In this document: positions 25,168 through 35,175 of the stretch, piece after piece
Layout of the letters: each line of letters starts with the position of its first letter
How positions within the stretch are numbered: the stretch's first letter is position 1
Origin: Cryomorphaceae bacterium
Lineage (GTDB): Bacteria; Bacteroidota; Bacteroidia; Flavobacteriales; Crocinitomicaceae
Length of the DNA stretch: 44,028 nt
Direction of reading: 5' to 3'
NCBI GenBank assembly: GCA_021298235.1
Contig: JAJTDX010000008.1
Coordinates: forward strand, 1 to 44,028
Position numbers and translations under genes: made by a program
Notes under the pieces: model-generated
The model's input: only the letters and a program-made list of their open reading frames with translations
Told to the model about the DNA's origin: nothing
The model's database searches: none

Positions 25168-27477
25168 TTACTTTCTGGATTTCTTTCCTGATGCCGGTTG
25201 TGCAGCAGCAATTTCGAGGCATTCCTCTAAAGTGAGCTCCTCTGCTTTTTTGTCCTTTGGAAGTTTGTAATTGTTCTTCCCAATTTTCAAATAAGGTCCC
25301 CATTTTCCATTAAGCAACTGCACATCGTCTCTTTCATCAAATGTTTTAATGGTTTTATTTGCATCCTCTGCTCTTTTTTCGTTGACCAATTCTATAGCTC
25401 GTTCCAGAGTTACTTCCATTGGATCCTCACCTTTTGGAATTGAAGTAAATGATTTTCCATGCTGCACGTACGGACCAAAACGACCGATATTGACTTTGAT
25501 ATCTGCATCTTCAAAGGTTCCGAGGATTCTTGGAAGTTCAAATAATTTCAGCGCTTCTTCCAATGTAATCGAATTTATCGACTGCTCTTTTTGCAGGGAA
25601 GCAAATTGTGCTTTTTGCCCATCTTCCTGTTCGTCACCGATTTGAATCATCGGTCCAAATCGACCGATACGGGCGATCACCTTGCGACCGGAAACCGGAT
25701 GCATCCCTAATTCGCGTTCACCTGTTGCACGGTCAGAATGCTCCAAAGTATCTTCCACATTTTTGTGAAAAGGATCATAAAATTCATGGATCATCTTTGT
25801 CCACCCGATCATGCCTTTCGCGATCTCATCAAATTCTTCTTCCACCTTAGCTGTAAAATGGTAATCCATAATTCGCTCAAAATGTTGCTTAAGAAAATCT
25901 GTCACTACAGTACCAATGTCCGTTGGCGCTAATTTATTTTTCTCCTTACCCGTAGTTTCTGACTTGATCTCACTCTTTATCTCCTCTTTTTTCAGTTCGA
26001 GAACAGTGTAGTTTCGCTTCATTCCTTCTCGCTCAGGTTTTTCAACATACCCTCTTTTCTGAATCGTAGAAATTGTCGGTGCATAGGTTGATGGACGGCC
26101 GATTCCAAGTTCTTCTAACTTTTTAACTAAGGAAGCTTCCACATATCGGGATGGTGGTCTAGAAAAACGTTGAGTCGCCGTAATCGTCTCTCTGTCAATA
26201 TTATCTCCTGCTTTCAAATCCGGCAACAAAACCTCTGCTCCTTCATCTTCCTCGTCGTTCTCGAGATCAGTCTCCAAATAGACTTTAAGAAATCCATCAA
26301 ACTTGATTACCTCACCACGAGCTGTGAAAGATTCAGTGAGGTCAGATCCTGAAATCTGTATGGTGGTGCGTTCTAGCTGAGCCACAGCCATCTGAGATGC
26401 AATTGCACGCTTCCATATGAGCTCATACAATTTTTCATCATCCCGTTCTCCGCTGATCAAATGAACAGAGAAATCTGTCGGACGAATCGCCTCGTGTGCC
26501 TCCTGCGCATTGCTACTCTTCGTTGAATACTTTGTAGGTTTTGAATACTTCTCGCCGTACGATCTGAGGATCTCAGTTTTTGCCCCGCCAATTGCCGTTT
26601 CCGATAGGTTTACCGAATCGGTTCTCATGTACGTGATTTTCCCTGCCTCATACAATCGTTGAGCAACCGACATGGTGCGTGAAACCGAAAATCCAAGCTT
26701 CAAACTGGCCTCTTGCTGGAGTGTAGAGGTAGTAAAAGGAGCTGCTGGTGCTTTTGTTGCCGGTTTTTGCTGAACATCGGAAACTTTAAAAGTTGAATTC
26801 TTGCATTTCTGCAGAACATCAGTTGCCTCATTTTCATTTTTGAGCTGACGGCTGTATTCTGCCTTTAGTTTTCCTTTCTCGGATGAGAAGCTACCCACAA
26901 TACGGAAGAAGCTTTCAGTTTGATGTTTCTCAATTTCTCTTTCACGATCTACGATCAATCTGACCGCTACAGATTGTACCCGACCGGCAGATAAGCTCGG
27001 ACGAACTTTTTTCCAGAGTACAGGCGATAATTCGAAACCTACTATTCGATCCAATACACGACGGGCTTGTTGCGCATCCACCAGCTCTTTATTAATGTTG
27101 CGTGGGCGTTCTATTGCCTTTATAATTGCTGTTTTGGTAATCTCATTGAATGTAATGCGACGCGTGTCTTTTTTAGACAGATCCAATGTCTCATAAAGAT
27201 GCCATGAAATGGCTTCACCCTCACGGTCCTCATCGGTTGCGAGCCAGACCGTCTCGGCCTCTTTCGCTAATTTTTTTAGCTCTGAGACTATTTGCTTCTT
27301 ATCCGCTGAAACCTCATATTTCGGCAAAAAGTCGTTTTCAATATCCACAGACAACCCCTTCTTGGCAAGGTCACGGACATGTCCGTAACTAGATTTTACT
27401 ACAAAATCTTTACCCAGGTAGCCTTCAATGGTCTTCGCTTTCGCAGGTGACTCAACAATAACGAGGTTTTTAGCCAT
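25168..27477 (-). CDS. topA: DNA topoisomerase I
   Basis: TopA relaxes negative supercoils through a 5'-phosphotyrosine intermediate. The 769-residue protein has the Toprim domain (LVIVESPAKAKTIEGYL with Glu9; ATDEDREGEAISWH around 80-93) and catalytic Tyr283 in TYMRTDS. The C-terminus carries repeated Topo C modules (IGRFGPMIQIGD, NIGRFGPYVQHGK, KWGPYLKIGKNNYKLP) in place of Cys4 zinc fingers, then a basic tail. A good promoter lies at 27518-27549. The arginase-fold gene follows after 90 bases. Confidence 0.97.
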   Translation of the reverse strand: MAKNLVIVESPAKAKTIEGYLGKDFVVKSSYGHVRDLAKKGLSVDIENDFLPKYEVSADKKQIVSELKKLAKEAETVWLATDEDREGEAISWHLYETLDLSKKDTRRITFNEITKTAIIKAIERPRNINKELVDAQQARRVLDRIVGFELSPVLWKKVRPSLSAGRVQSVAVRLIVDREREIEKHQTESFFRIVGSFSSEKGKLKAEYSRQLKNENEATDVLQKCKNSTFKVSDVQQKPATKAPAAPFTTSTLQQEASLKLGFSVSRTMSVAQRLYEAGKITYMRTDSVNLSETAIGGAKTEILRSYGEKYSKPTKYSTKSSNAQEAHEAIRPTDFSVHLISGERDDEKLYELIWKRAIASQMAVAQLERTTIQISGSDLTESFTARGEVIKFDGFLKVYLETDLENDEEDEGAEVLLPDLKAGDNIDRETITATQRFSRPPSRYVEASLVKKLEELGIGRPSTYAPTISTIQKRGYVEKPEREGMKRNYTVLELKKEEIKSEIKSETTGKEKNKLAPTDIGTVVTDFLKQHFERIMDYHFTAKVEEEFDEIAKGMIGWTKMIHEFYDPFHKNVEDTLEHSDRATGERELGMHPVSGRKVIARIGRFGPMIQIGDEQEDGQKAQFASLQKEQSINSITLEEALKLFELPRILGTFEDADIKVNIGRFGPYVQHGKSFTSIPKGEDPMEVTLERAIELVNEKRAEDANKTIKTFDERDDVQLLNGKWGPYLKIGKNNYKLPKDKKAEELTLEECLEIAAAQPASGKKSRK

Positions 27478-27517
27478 TTCGGTTTTGTGTTTTAGTTTAA
27501 AGCTGGTTGAACGGGTG

Positions 27518-27549
27518 CAAAATTAAGTGTAAAAGTTTCCAAATCACAA
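27518..27549 (-). promoter_or_regulatory. Bacteroidota-type promoter for topA
   Basis: On the minus strand TTG (27549-27547) is followed after 21 bases by TAATTTTG (27525-27518), an exact TAnnTTTG match. The leader to the topA ATG at 27477 would be about 34 bases. Confidence 0.55.
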
Positions 27550-27583
27550 CACCGATTTCGTGGGATTGTTCTACTATATATTA

Positions 27584-27607
27584 TTTAACCATAGGTTAAA
27601 GATTTTT
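27584..27607. promoter_or_regulatory. Inverted repeat followed by T-run in the topA-miaB divergent region
   Basis: TTTAACC (27584-27590) and GGTTAAA (27594-27600) are perfect arms around ATA, followed by GATTTTTTT. It could be a 17-bp operator between divergent promoters or a weak terminator. Since both neighbours diverge, an operator is the more natural reading, but nothing identifies a regulator. Confidence 0.35.
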
Positions 27608-27668
27608 TTGGAATTCAAAATTTTTCTTAAAAAGTTTAGCGAATGACTGAAAAAACAAAACTGACATT

Positions 27669-27698
27669 TTGACATGCTTCTATTATTTGATACTTTTG
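27669..27698 (+). promoter_or_regulatory. Bacteroidota-type promoter for the miaB operon
   Basis: TTG at 27669-27671, a 19-base spacer and TACTTTTG at 27691-27698 match the TTG/TAnnTTTG consensus exactly. The leader to the miaB ATG at 27724 would be about 20 bases. Confidence 0.7.
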
Positions 27699-27723
27699 CA
27701 CTCCTTACAAAAAAAGAGTACCG

Positions 27724-29187
27724 ATGACAGATCACGGGCAGAACAAGGTAATTGATGAGAGCAGGCAAGGCGAAGCACTTCATACTGAGCACCCACAAAA
27801 TGGACATGGAAAGAAACTTTATGTAGAGAGCTATGGATGTCAAATGAATTTTTCAGACAGTGAAGTAGTTGCCTCTATCATGACGAATGAGGGCTATTCT
27901 ACCACCCGTAATATTGATGAGGCAGACGTAGTTCTAATCAACACCTGCTCCATTCGTGAAAATGCAGAAACGCGAGTCCGCAACAGATTGACAGAATTTA
28001 AACATCGAAAAGACCAAAATCCGGAACTTGTCGTAGGAATTTTGGGATGCATGGCTGAACGTCTGAAAAAATCTTTGTTGGAAGAAGAAAAGCTCGTTGA
28101 CCTCGTAGCAGGACCAGATGCCTACCGCGATCTCCCAAATCTCGTGGATGAAGTGGGCACAGGACAAAAAGCTGTGAATGTTTTATTATCTCGGGACGAA
28201 ACCTACGCAGACATTTCGCCTGTCCGTCTGGACAACGGAGGAATATCAGCATTTGTTACGATCATGCGTGGCTGCGACAACATGTGTTCATTTTGTGTGG
28301 TTCCTTTTACTCGAGGCCGAGAGCGCTCTAGAGACCCACAAACCATCGTGGACGAATGCAGAGATTTGTTCGCAAAAGGATACCGTGAAGTGACACTTTT
28401 AGGACAAAACGTAGACAGCTATCGTTGGAATCTCACCTCGAAGGGTGAAATCAAGGATGCTCATCAGCCAACCACCAATTTCGCTCAATTAATGGAAATG
28501 GTCGCTATGGTTTCACCGGAGCTTAGAATTCGTTTTTCTACGTCACATCCGAAGGACATGACAGACGAGGTTTTGGAAACCATGGCTAAATATGAGAATA
28601 TCTGTCCCTACATTCATCTCCCTGTTCAGTCAGGTCATACGGATGTTTTATACAGAATGAATCGCGGCTATTCCCGTGAATGGTATCTTGATCGGATCCT
28701 TGCAATCAAACGCATCATACCTGATTGTGCAATTTCAACGGACATTATCACCGGTTTTTGTGGAGAAACAGAGGAAGAACATGCAGACACACTCTCCCTG
28801 ATGGACCTGGTCGAATACGATTTTGCGTATATGTTCAAGTATTCTGAAAGACCTAAAACACTTGCAGAGCGTCGTTTCGAAGACGATGTCCCAGAGGAAA
28901 TCAAAGGTCGTCGACTAAATGAAGTGATCGAAAAACAGTTGGCACATTCACTTTCTTCTCACCAACGTCAAATCGGAAAAATCGTGAAAGTTCTTGTTGA
29001 AGGAAAATCGAAACGATCAGACATCCACATGTGCGGTAGAGATGGAAGAAATTCTATGGTTGTTTTCCCTGCTGGTGAATTTGATAAAGGAATGTATGTT
29101 ATGGTAGAAATCAAAGATTGTACATCTGCTACTCTACTCGGGGATGTTGTAGAGGTCCTTCACCCATATCAAACAGTTGAGGCATGA
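27724..29187 (+). CDS. miaB: tRNA-2-methylthio-N6-dimethylallyladenosine synthase
   Basis: MiaB is a radical-SAM enzyme that adds the methylthio group to i6A37 of tRNAs reading UNN codons. In this 487-residue protein the N-terminal domain has three cluster cysteines (Cys39 in YGCQMN, Cys75 in NTCSIREN, Cys109 in LGCMAERL). The radical-SAM motif is Cys184-x3-Cys188-x2-Cys191 in [15 protein letters not shown] domain ends the protein. The first ~30 residues are a hydrophilic extension. It heads an operon; its TGA overlaps the next ATG (ATGA). Confidence 0.96.
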   Translation: MTDHGQNKVIDESRQGEALHTEHPQNGHGKKLYVESYGCQMNFSDSEVVASIMTNEGYSTTRNIDEADVVLINTCSIRENAETRVRNRLTEFKHRKDQNPELVVGILGCMAERLKKSLLEEEKLVDLVAGPDAYRDLPNLVDEVGTGQKAVNVLLSRDETYADISPVRLDNGGISAFVTIMRGCDNMCSFCVVPFTRGRERSRDPQTIVDECRDLFAKGYREVTLLGQNVDSYRWNLTSKGEIKDAHQPTTNFAQLMEMVAMVSPELRIRFSTSHPKDMTDEVLETMAKYENICPYIHLPVQSGHTDVLYRMNRGYSREWYLDRILAIKRIIPDCAISTDIITGFCGETEEEHADTLSLMDLVEYDFAYMFKYSERPKTLAERRFEDDVPEEIKGRRLNEVIEKQLAHSLSSHQRQIGKIVKVLVEGKSKRSDIHMCGRDGRNSMVVFPAGEFDKGMYVMVEIKDCTSATLLGDVVEVLHPYQTVEA

Positions 29188-30428
29188 ATCTTCTGCAAGT
29201 AAAACAAAGGTTTGGAATTATTGGCAATGCGCCTCTACTAAATCGTGCCCTTGAAGTAGCAATTCAAGTAGCTCCGACAGATATTTCTGTTCTGGTTACA
29301 GGAGAAAGTGGTACGGGAAAAGAGATCATTCCTCAAGTGATACATCATCTAAGCTCCAGAAAACACGGCGAGTATATTGCTGTCAACTGTGGTGCCATAC
29401 CGGAAGGAACCATTGATTCCGAATTGTTTGGACACGAAAAGGGAGCATTTACGGGAGCTCAAGGCAGTCGTCAGGGGTATTTTGAAGTGGCCAATGGAGG
29501 TACAATCTTTCTTGATGAAGTAGCTGAATTGCCAATGCAGACGCAGGTTCGCCTTTTGCGAGTCCTCGAAACCGGAGAATTCATTCGAGTTGGTTCTTCA
29601 AAAGCACTGAAAACGAATGTGAGGGTGGTAGCCGCAACCAATGAGAACATGCAACGTGCAATAGCCTCAGGAAAGTTCCGGGAGGATCTTTTTTACCGTT
29701 TAAGCACCGTACCAATTTCATTACCACCCCTCCGAAACCGTGAAGAAGACATTCACTTGATTTTCAGGAAGTTTGCAAACGACTTTGCCGATAAGTATCG
29801 GATGCCCTCGATAAAATTGACAGAAAATGCTGTTGAGCTGGTGAACCATTACAGTTGGCCCGGTAACATTCGACAGTTGAAAAATCTGGTAGAACAACTC
29901 TCAGTTATCGAAACAAAGAGAGAATTAGACGCTCAGACAATTCAAGCCTATTTGCCTGCCGAGACAGAAAAGGTGCCCTCGGTAATCAATGAAAATGGAA
30001 GTGATAATTTCTCCGAGCGTGAACTCATGTACAAATTCTTGTTTGACATGAAAAAAGACCTTACCGATCTCAAAAAATTGGTAGTCGAGTTATTAGCTCA
30101 AGGTGGAGAGCTGCATCTGAATACAGATCAATCTGCATTGGTGAATCGATTTTTTCAGGATGTCAACTCAAACCCAACCGTTCAAACCCGTATCTTACCT
30201 GCGGCAACGGAGACACCAATTCCAGAATATGCAATGGCTTCGCAGGATGAAGACTACGAAACACATGAGGTCATTGAAGAATCGTTATCATTGGAAGACA
30301 GAGAAAAAGAGCTCATTCAGAAGGCACTTGACAAGCACAGAGGGAAACGGAAATACGCTGCAGCGGAACTAGGAATTTCAGAACGAACCTTATATCGTAA
30401 GATTAAGGAATACCATTTGATTGACTAA
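29184..30428 (+). CDS. Sigma-54-interacting AAA+ transcriptional activator, Fis-type HTH
   Basis: The 414-residue protein begins directly with the AAA+ domain: Walker A GESGTGKE (40-47), GAFTGA (87-92), which contacts RpoN, Walker [10 protein letters not shown], and FREDLFYRL. There is no receiver, GAF or PAS domain, so activity must be set by expression, partner proteins or effectors. After residue ~270 comes a Bacteroidota-type linker ([16 protein letters not shown]), then a Fis-like HTH at the end ([20 protein letters not shown]). It overlaps miaB by four bases and lptE by one. rpoN is not in the window and its targets are unknown. Confidence 0.94.
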   Translation: MNLLQVKQRFGIIGNAPLLNRALEVAIQVAPTDISVLVTGESGTGKEIIPQVIHHLSSRKHGEYIAVNCGAIPEGTIDSELFGHEKGAFTGAQGSRQGYFEVANGGTIFLDEVAELPMQTQVRLLRVLETGEFIRVGSSKALKTNVRVVAATNENMQRAIASGKFREDLFYRLSTVPISLPPLRNREEDIHLIFRKFANDFADKYRMPSIKLTENAVELVNHYSWPGNIRQLKNLVEQLSVIETKRELDAQTIQAYLPAETEKVPSVINENGSDNFSERELMYKFLFDMKKDLTDLKKLVVELLAQGGELHLNTDQSALVNRFFQDVNSNPTVQTRILPAATETPIPEYAMASQDEDYETHEVIEESLSLEDREKELIQKALDKHRGKRKYAAAELGISERTLYRKIKEYHLID

Positions 30429-30940
30429 TGAAATTAGTGATACCTCTTTTCCTGTTATCCTTTGTCCTGTATTCATGCTGGCCAAGTAAAGTTTCATTCG
30501 TTGACAATGGATCTATGCCTGAGGAATGGAAAACGTTTTCAGTAAAAACGCTCGAGAACGCTGCTCCAAATACGCCTATAAGTTATGCAGCTCAACTTTC
30601 AGAACAGCTAAAAGACGGAATTCAAAACAATACGCGGCTTTTGCTGAATCCTGAAACCGGGAAAGGAGAGATCTACATCGAAGGAAAGATCACAGGGTAC
30701 AGCGTACTGCCGGTTGCTATACAGGAGGGGGATAATTCAGCAAAAAACAGATTGAGCATCAGCACGCAATTCACTATTTTCGTCTCAAAACCCAAAGAAG
30801 ATAAAATGATTGTGAGCAGCACACGATTTGTTGATTATGATTCAAATACAGATCTGGGAACTGTTGAACGTACTCTACTGGAAGAGATTAGTGCACAAAT
30901 AGTTCAGGACGTCATAAATAAATTGCTTTCAAACTGGTGA
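30428..30940 (+). CDS. lptE: LptE-like outer membrane lipoprotein
   Basis: The 170-residue protein has a lipoprotein signal (LFLLSFVLYSC, Cys17) and an LptE/LolA-like soluble domain (YAAQLSEQLKDGIQNNTRL, GEIYIEGKITGYSV, EEISAQIVQDVINKLL). In Bacteroidota this gene, placed after the sigma-54 activator, is annotated as the LPS assembly lipoprotein LptE, which plugs LptD. Sequence similarity to E. coli LptE is low, so the role is inferred from family and context. It overlaps both neighbours by one base. Confidence 0.82.
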   Translation: MKLVIPLFLLSFVLYSCWPSKVSFVDNGSMPEEWKTFSVKTLENAAPNTPISYAAQLSEQLKDGIQNNTRLLLNPETGKGEIYIEGKITGYSVLPVAIQEGDNSAKNRLSISTQFTIFVSKPKEDKMIVSSTRFVDYDSNTDLGTVERTLLEEISAQIVQDVINKLLSNW

Positions 30941-31971
30941 TGCTCTCCATTTCTGATATTGTCAAACGTATTGAAGACCCTTCGGTCTTGAATTCCAATG
31001 ACCTGGAAGATCTCAAGGCTATGACCGACACGTTTCCATATGCTCAAATATTTCCAATCCTATATTTAAAAACCCTCGCCAACAAGAAAGATCTTCGTTT
31101 CGAACAGGAGTTGGTGCGTTATGCCTATCGGATAAGCGACAGAGAACAATTGTACCAATTGATTACGGCCTCACAAGATGGAACCGAATTTCCCGACATT
31201 GCACTTGATCTTGCGTCTGACAAACAAGCTCAAATAGAAGTTATTTTAGAGGAACAGACACCCGTTGTAGAAAACCTGTTGTCGGATGATTTTGAGGAAA
31301 GCGAAGAAGATATCATTCCTTTAAATATTCGTTCACTTGATGAAGCGATTCAGTCAAGCAACACCGATTTGAAAGAAACTTCACCAGTGGAACAGAATGA
31401 GAATGAGAGTGAGAATGAAGAACAGAGCGAGGTAGTTTTAGAAGAATTTGAAAAAGAAGTTCTGGCTGAAACACTTAGCAATAACTTTCATCTTGGTTCG
31501 GTCAGTGAGGAAAATATCTCTATTGACAAAGACATTTCTGATCCGGAACAAGAGCATGAAGAATCTAACTCAGAAACGAATGAAGAAGAAACAGATTCAA
31601 AAAAGAGCTTCTCCTCCTGGCTTCGGGCCAACACGAATGATCCAAAGCCCTTGTATGACGAAGAAAAAGATCGTATAGAGTCCATATTGGAATCATTTCT
31701 CGAAAAACAACCGAGTATTTCCAGACCTACAAAGTCAGATACGCAAGAGGAACGTCCTAAAAAAGAATTTTACTCTGCATCAAGAAAAGCCAAAGAAAGC
31801 ATCAGTATGGATCACATGCCGGTGAGTGAGACACTTGCAAAAATATTCAGTCTTCAGGGCAATTTTCCAAAAGCAATTTTTGTTTACGAGCAGTTAATCT
31901 TGTTAAATCCGGAAAAAAAGGTTTTCTTTGCAGCCCAAATTGAAGAATTAAAGAAAAAACTAACGAATTAA
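30940..31971 (+). CDS. Conserved Bacteroidota hypothetical with acidic linker and C-terminal TPR-like helix pair
   Basis: The ATG at 30940 shares its first base with the lptE stop, giving 343 residues; a GTG three bases earlier is also in frame. The N-terminal ~90 residues are helical (FPYAQIFPILYLKTLANKKD). Residues ~95-215 are a low-complexity stretch rich in Glu, Asp and Ser, and the C-terminus has a TPR-like hairpin (LAKIFSLQGNFPKAIFVYEQ). There is no signal or membrane segment, so it is probably cytoplasmic. Position between lptE and secG suggests an envelope-biogenesis partner, but no function is established. Confidence 0.78.
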   Translation: MLSISDIVKRIEDPSVLNSNDLEDLKAMTDTFPYAQIFPILYLKTLANKKDLRFEQELVRYAYRISDREQLYQLITASQDGTEFPDIALDLASDKQAQIEVILEEQTPVVENLLSDDFEESEEDIIPLNIRSLDEAIQSSNTDLKETSPVEQNENESENEEQSEVVLEEFEKEVLAETLSNNFHLGSVSEENISIDKDISDPEQEHEESNSETNEEETDSKKSFSSWLRANTNDPKPLYDEEKDRIESILESFLEKQPSISRPTKSDTQEERPKKEFYSASRKAKESISMDHMPVSETLAKIFSLQGNFPKAIFVYEQLILLNPEKKVFFAAQIEELKKKLTN

Positions 31972-31973
31972 GT

Positions 31974-32285
31974 ATGGAAGTTTTATTGTCAACATTGGTT
32001 ATCCTTGCGAGCATTCTGCTAATAGCTGTAGTCTACATGCAAAACCCAAAAGGAGGTGGTTTGAGCTCTGAATTTGGAGGTGCGCAACAAATTGGTGGTG
32101 TACAGAAAACAAATGACTTTATAGTGAAAGCAACATGGGTACTAGCCGGAATCATCATGGTATGTAGTGTGTTCATGCAGCCGTCAAACAAGAAGCAAAA
32201 CACACAACCTGAGATGAATCAACAGCAGCAACAACAAACACCTGCTCAAAATGCACCTCAGACTCCACCGAACGGAGGCAAATAA
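31974..32285 (+). CDS. secG: Preprotein translocase subunit SecG
   Basis: SecG is the small SecYEG subunit that assists SecA-driven export. The 103-residue protein has two transmembrane helices (about 3-21 and 53-70) joined by the family loop MQNPKGGGLSSEFGG, followed by a Gln/Pro/Asn-rich tail. It is the last gene of the miaB operon, starting two bases after the preceding stop, and is followed by a strong terminator. Confidence 0.95.
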   Translation: MEVLLSTLVILASILLIAVVYMQNPKGGGLSSEFGGAQQIGGVQKTNDFIVKATWVLAGIIMVCSVFMQPSNKKQNTQPEMNQQQQQQTPAQNAPQTPPNGGK

Positions 32286-32309
32286 CCAAGCAAAATAGAT
32301 TTTTACGAG

Positions 32310-32343
32310 TGTCAGTATGTCAGTCATACTGACATTTTTTTTT
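32310..32343 (+). terminator. Intrinsic terminator of the miaB-secG operon
   Basis: TGTCAGTATG (32310-32319) and CATACTGACA (32325-32334) form a perfect 10-bp stem with a five-base loop, followed by nine T residues. It separates secG from groES. Confidence 0.93.
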
Positions 32344-32363
32344 ATTGAAATTGTCTAATGTTG

Positions 32364-32371
32364 CAATTTTG
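32364..32371 (+). promoter_or_regulatory. Candidate -7 box for groES-groEL
   Basis: CAATTTTG differs from TAnnTTTG at the first base. A TTG at 32345-32347 gives a 16-base spacer, slightly short. The box lies between the secG terminator and groES, where a promoter is needed. No CIRCE inverted repeat (TTAGCACTC...GAGTGCTAA) is visible. Confidence 0.35.
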
Positions 32372-32436
32372 TCGCAGTAACTCAGTTGGCACAAAATTCG
32401 ACAAAGCGGGGTCGAACATTAAATTTTCAAAATAGT

Positions 32437-32712
32437 ATGTCAACAAAATTTAAGCCTCTGGCGGATCGAGTTCTGATAGAACCGGCGCCTGCAGAACAAA
32501 AAACAGCAAGTGGTATCATCATTCCTGACACAGCGAAAGAAAAACCATTGAAAGGGACTGTGATCGCTGCGGGAAAAGGGAAAAAAGATGAACCAGTAAC
32601 CGTTAAGGTTGGAGATCAGGTATTGTACGGACAGTATTCCGGAACAGAGATCAAACTGGATGGAAAAACGTATCTCATCATGCGTGAGTCGGACATTTAC
32701 GGAATTTTTTAA
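32437..32712 (+). CDS. groES: Co-chaperonin GroES
   Basis: GroES caps the GroEL chamber. The ATG at 32437 gives the standard 91 residues starting [16 protein letters not shown]; an in-frame TTG at 32386 would add 17 residues foreign to the family. The mobile loop region ([20 protein letters not shown]) and the end [13 protein letters not shown] are typical. groEL follows 27 bases downstream. Confidence 0.97.
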   Translation: MSTKFKPLADRVLIEPAPAEQKTASGIIIPDTAKEKPLKGTVIAAGKGKKDEPVTVKVGDQVLYGQYSGTEIKLDGKTYLIMRESDIYGIF

Positions 32713-32727
32713 TTATTAATCATTTAA

Positions 32728-34371
<1,644 letters not shown>

Positions 34372-34399
34372 TCTTGACGCAGCGAAATCATCTAAACTT

Positions 34400-34470
34400 C
34401 CTCCCCCTTACTCCCCCTCTCCAGGGGGAAAAGGTTTCCCTCCTTGGGTAGGAACGAAGGGAGGGGAAAA
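34400..34470. repeat. GC-rich intergenic hairpin element
   Basis: CCCCCT (34413-34418) and AGGGGG (34423-34428) form one short stem. TTTCCCTCCTT (34435-34445) and AAGGGAGGGGAAA (34457-34469) form a longer imperfect stem. The C-rich then G-rich composition is unlike the AT-rich spacers elsewhere and resembles dispersed palindromic intergenic repeats of Bacteroidota. Only one copy is in this window, so the repeat status is unproven. Confidence 0.5.
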
Positions 34471-34484
34471 ATTAAATACAATAC

Positions 34485-34520
34485 AGAGTCCGTCCAAGTG
34501 GCGGACTCTTTCTCGTTTCT
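34485..34520 (+). terminator. Probable groEL terminator
   Basis: AGAGTCCG (34485-34492) pairs perfectly with CGGACTCT (34502-34509); the loop can add two further C-G pairs. The sequence after it is T-rich (TTTCTCGTTTCTT), though not an unbroken T-run. Confidence 0.5.
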
Positions 34521-34528
34521 TGCTTCCT

Positions 34529-34603
34529 GATTGTTCAGATAGTGAGAGACGTCTATATAAAGGCCCTCTTCGGAAACGGAGAGGGTTTTTTATTTGAACA
34601 ATC
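34529..34603. repeat. Inverted repeat enclosing a terminator hairpin
   Basis: GATTGTTCA (34529-34537) and TGAACAATC (34595-34603) are perfect inverted arms around a 57-base interior that holds the terminator hairpin at 34564-34585. As RNA this could form a closing stem over an internal hairpin; as DNA it could mark the ends of a small element. There is no independent evidence for either. Confidence 0.45.
34564..34591 (+). terminator. Intrinsic terminator with GAAA tetraloop
   Basis: CCCTCTTCG (34564-34572) pairs with CGGAGAGGG (34577-34585), with one T-G wobble, around a GAAA tetraloop. Six T residues follow. This is a strong plus-strand terminator, probably a second stop signal for groEL or for a short transcript starting in this spacer. 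Confidence 0.75.
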
Positions 34604-34620
34604 GTAAGTATAAAAAACAA

Positions 34621-34658
34621 AAAACCCATGCAGGGGGTTTTCTGAAGCTTCAGAAAAC
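34621..34658 (-). terminator. Minus-strand hairpins downstream of the coding remnant
   Basis: GTTTTCTGAAG/CTTCAGAAAAC is a perfect 22-base palindrome at 34637-34658. Just beyond it on the minus strand, CCCCCTGCATGGG is followed by two six-T runs (complement of 34609-34626). Together they look like a terminator for minus-strand transcription through the remnant at 34663-35124. Confidence 0.4.
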
Positions 34659-34662
34659 ACGT

Positions 34663-35124
34663 TTAGGATTGCCGGCAACCTTTGTAATCTGCTGTTTGGT
34701 TTCCCTCTACGCACGCGTTGCAGCCCGCCATTGTTTGCCTGAGACGCTCCTGAAGGTCAAATAGGTAAGCTTCAAGATAACTGCATGGGCTCCGCCGAAA
34801 CGGATGGGGTCGCTGCACTCAACACGGAGTGGTACCCGTAGTGTAAAATTAGTGATAATTCCAGCAATCTTTTGATTTAAAATCAAATCACCGATCTCAA
34901 CGGGAAGGAAACGCCTTTCAGAAAGAATACGGTGCTGCTGTTCATCTATGAAGATGGGATAGTAGTCAGGGTGTTTGAGGCGGAGTGATTTATTTAGCTG
35001 GCCGAGTGATACCGCCAACGTCATCTCGATAGATCAGCTGTGGCTGACACTCGTTCGGCGCGATTGCATCGAGGGCAGCGCGAATACGTAATTCCCTACT
35101 ATTATAGAACCAAGTGACTAGGAA
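34663..35124 (-). pseudogene. Coding-like remnant spread over three frames, unidentified
   Basis: Reading the minus strand, protein-like sequence continues through three frames. It starts at 35124 with ELRIRAALDAIAPNECQPQ and ITRPAK, stop at 34990. It continues one frame over with KHPDYYPIFIDEQQHRIL and NFTLRVPLRVECSD. It ends with YLEAYLFDLQERLRQTM and MAGCNACVEGNQTADYKGC, stop at 34663. Shifts near 34992 (AAATAAATC) and near 34791 would join them into about 150 residues. G+C over 34681-34860 is 50% by my count. The 5' end seems lost at the ahcY terminator. I do not recognise the family; the first block vaguely resembles an integrase-core C-terminus. A 105-residue ORF (35024-34707) covers the middle frame and could be all there is. 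Confidence 0.35.
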
Positions 35125-35125
35125 T

Positions 35126-35154
35126 AAAAAAAAGGGACGCTATTCCAGCGCCCC
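35126..35154 (-). terminator. Intrinsic terminator downstream of ahcY
   Basis: GGGACGCT (35134-35141) and AGCGCCCC (35147-35154) form a stem with one A-C mismatch and a five-base loop. Eight A residues at 35126-35133 give the U-run for minus-strand transcripts, and four T follow on the right, so it may be partly bidirectional. Confidence 0.8.
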
Positions 35155-35175
35155 TTTTCTTTCATTGGGTTATTC

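Noticed and set aside
32384..32400. A possible sigma-54 promoter (TTGGCACAAAATTCGA) upstream of groES
   Set aside because: The -24 half fits but the -12 half lacks the TTGC core, including the key C. A TAnnTTTG-like box nearby is a better candidate.
32286..32436. CIRCE/HrcA operator before groES
   Set aside because: I looked for TTAGCACTC and GAGTGCTAA arms and found neither.
34408..34629. A 73-codon minus-strand ORF downstream of groEL
   Set aside because: It is made of the hairpins and terminators of the spacer, with low-complexity product; structure explains the sequence better than coding.
34372..35175. tmRNA, RNase P RNA or a tRNA in the 800-base spacer
   Set aside because: I found no tRNA-like T-arm, no CCA-ended acceptor pair and no conserved RNase P core segments on either strand.
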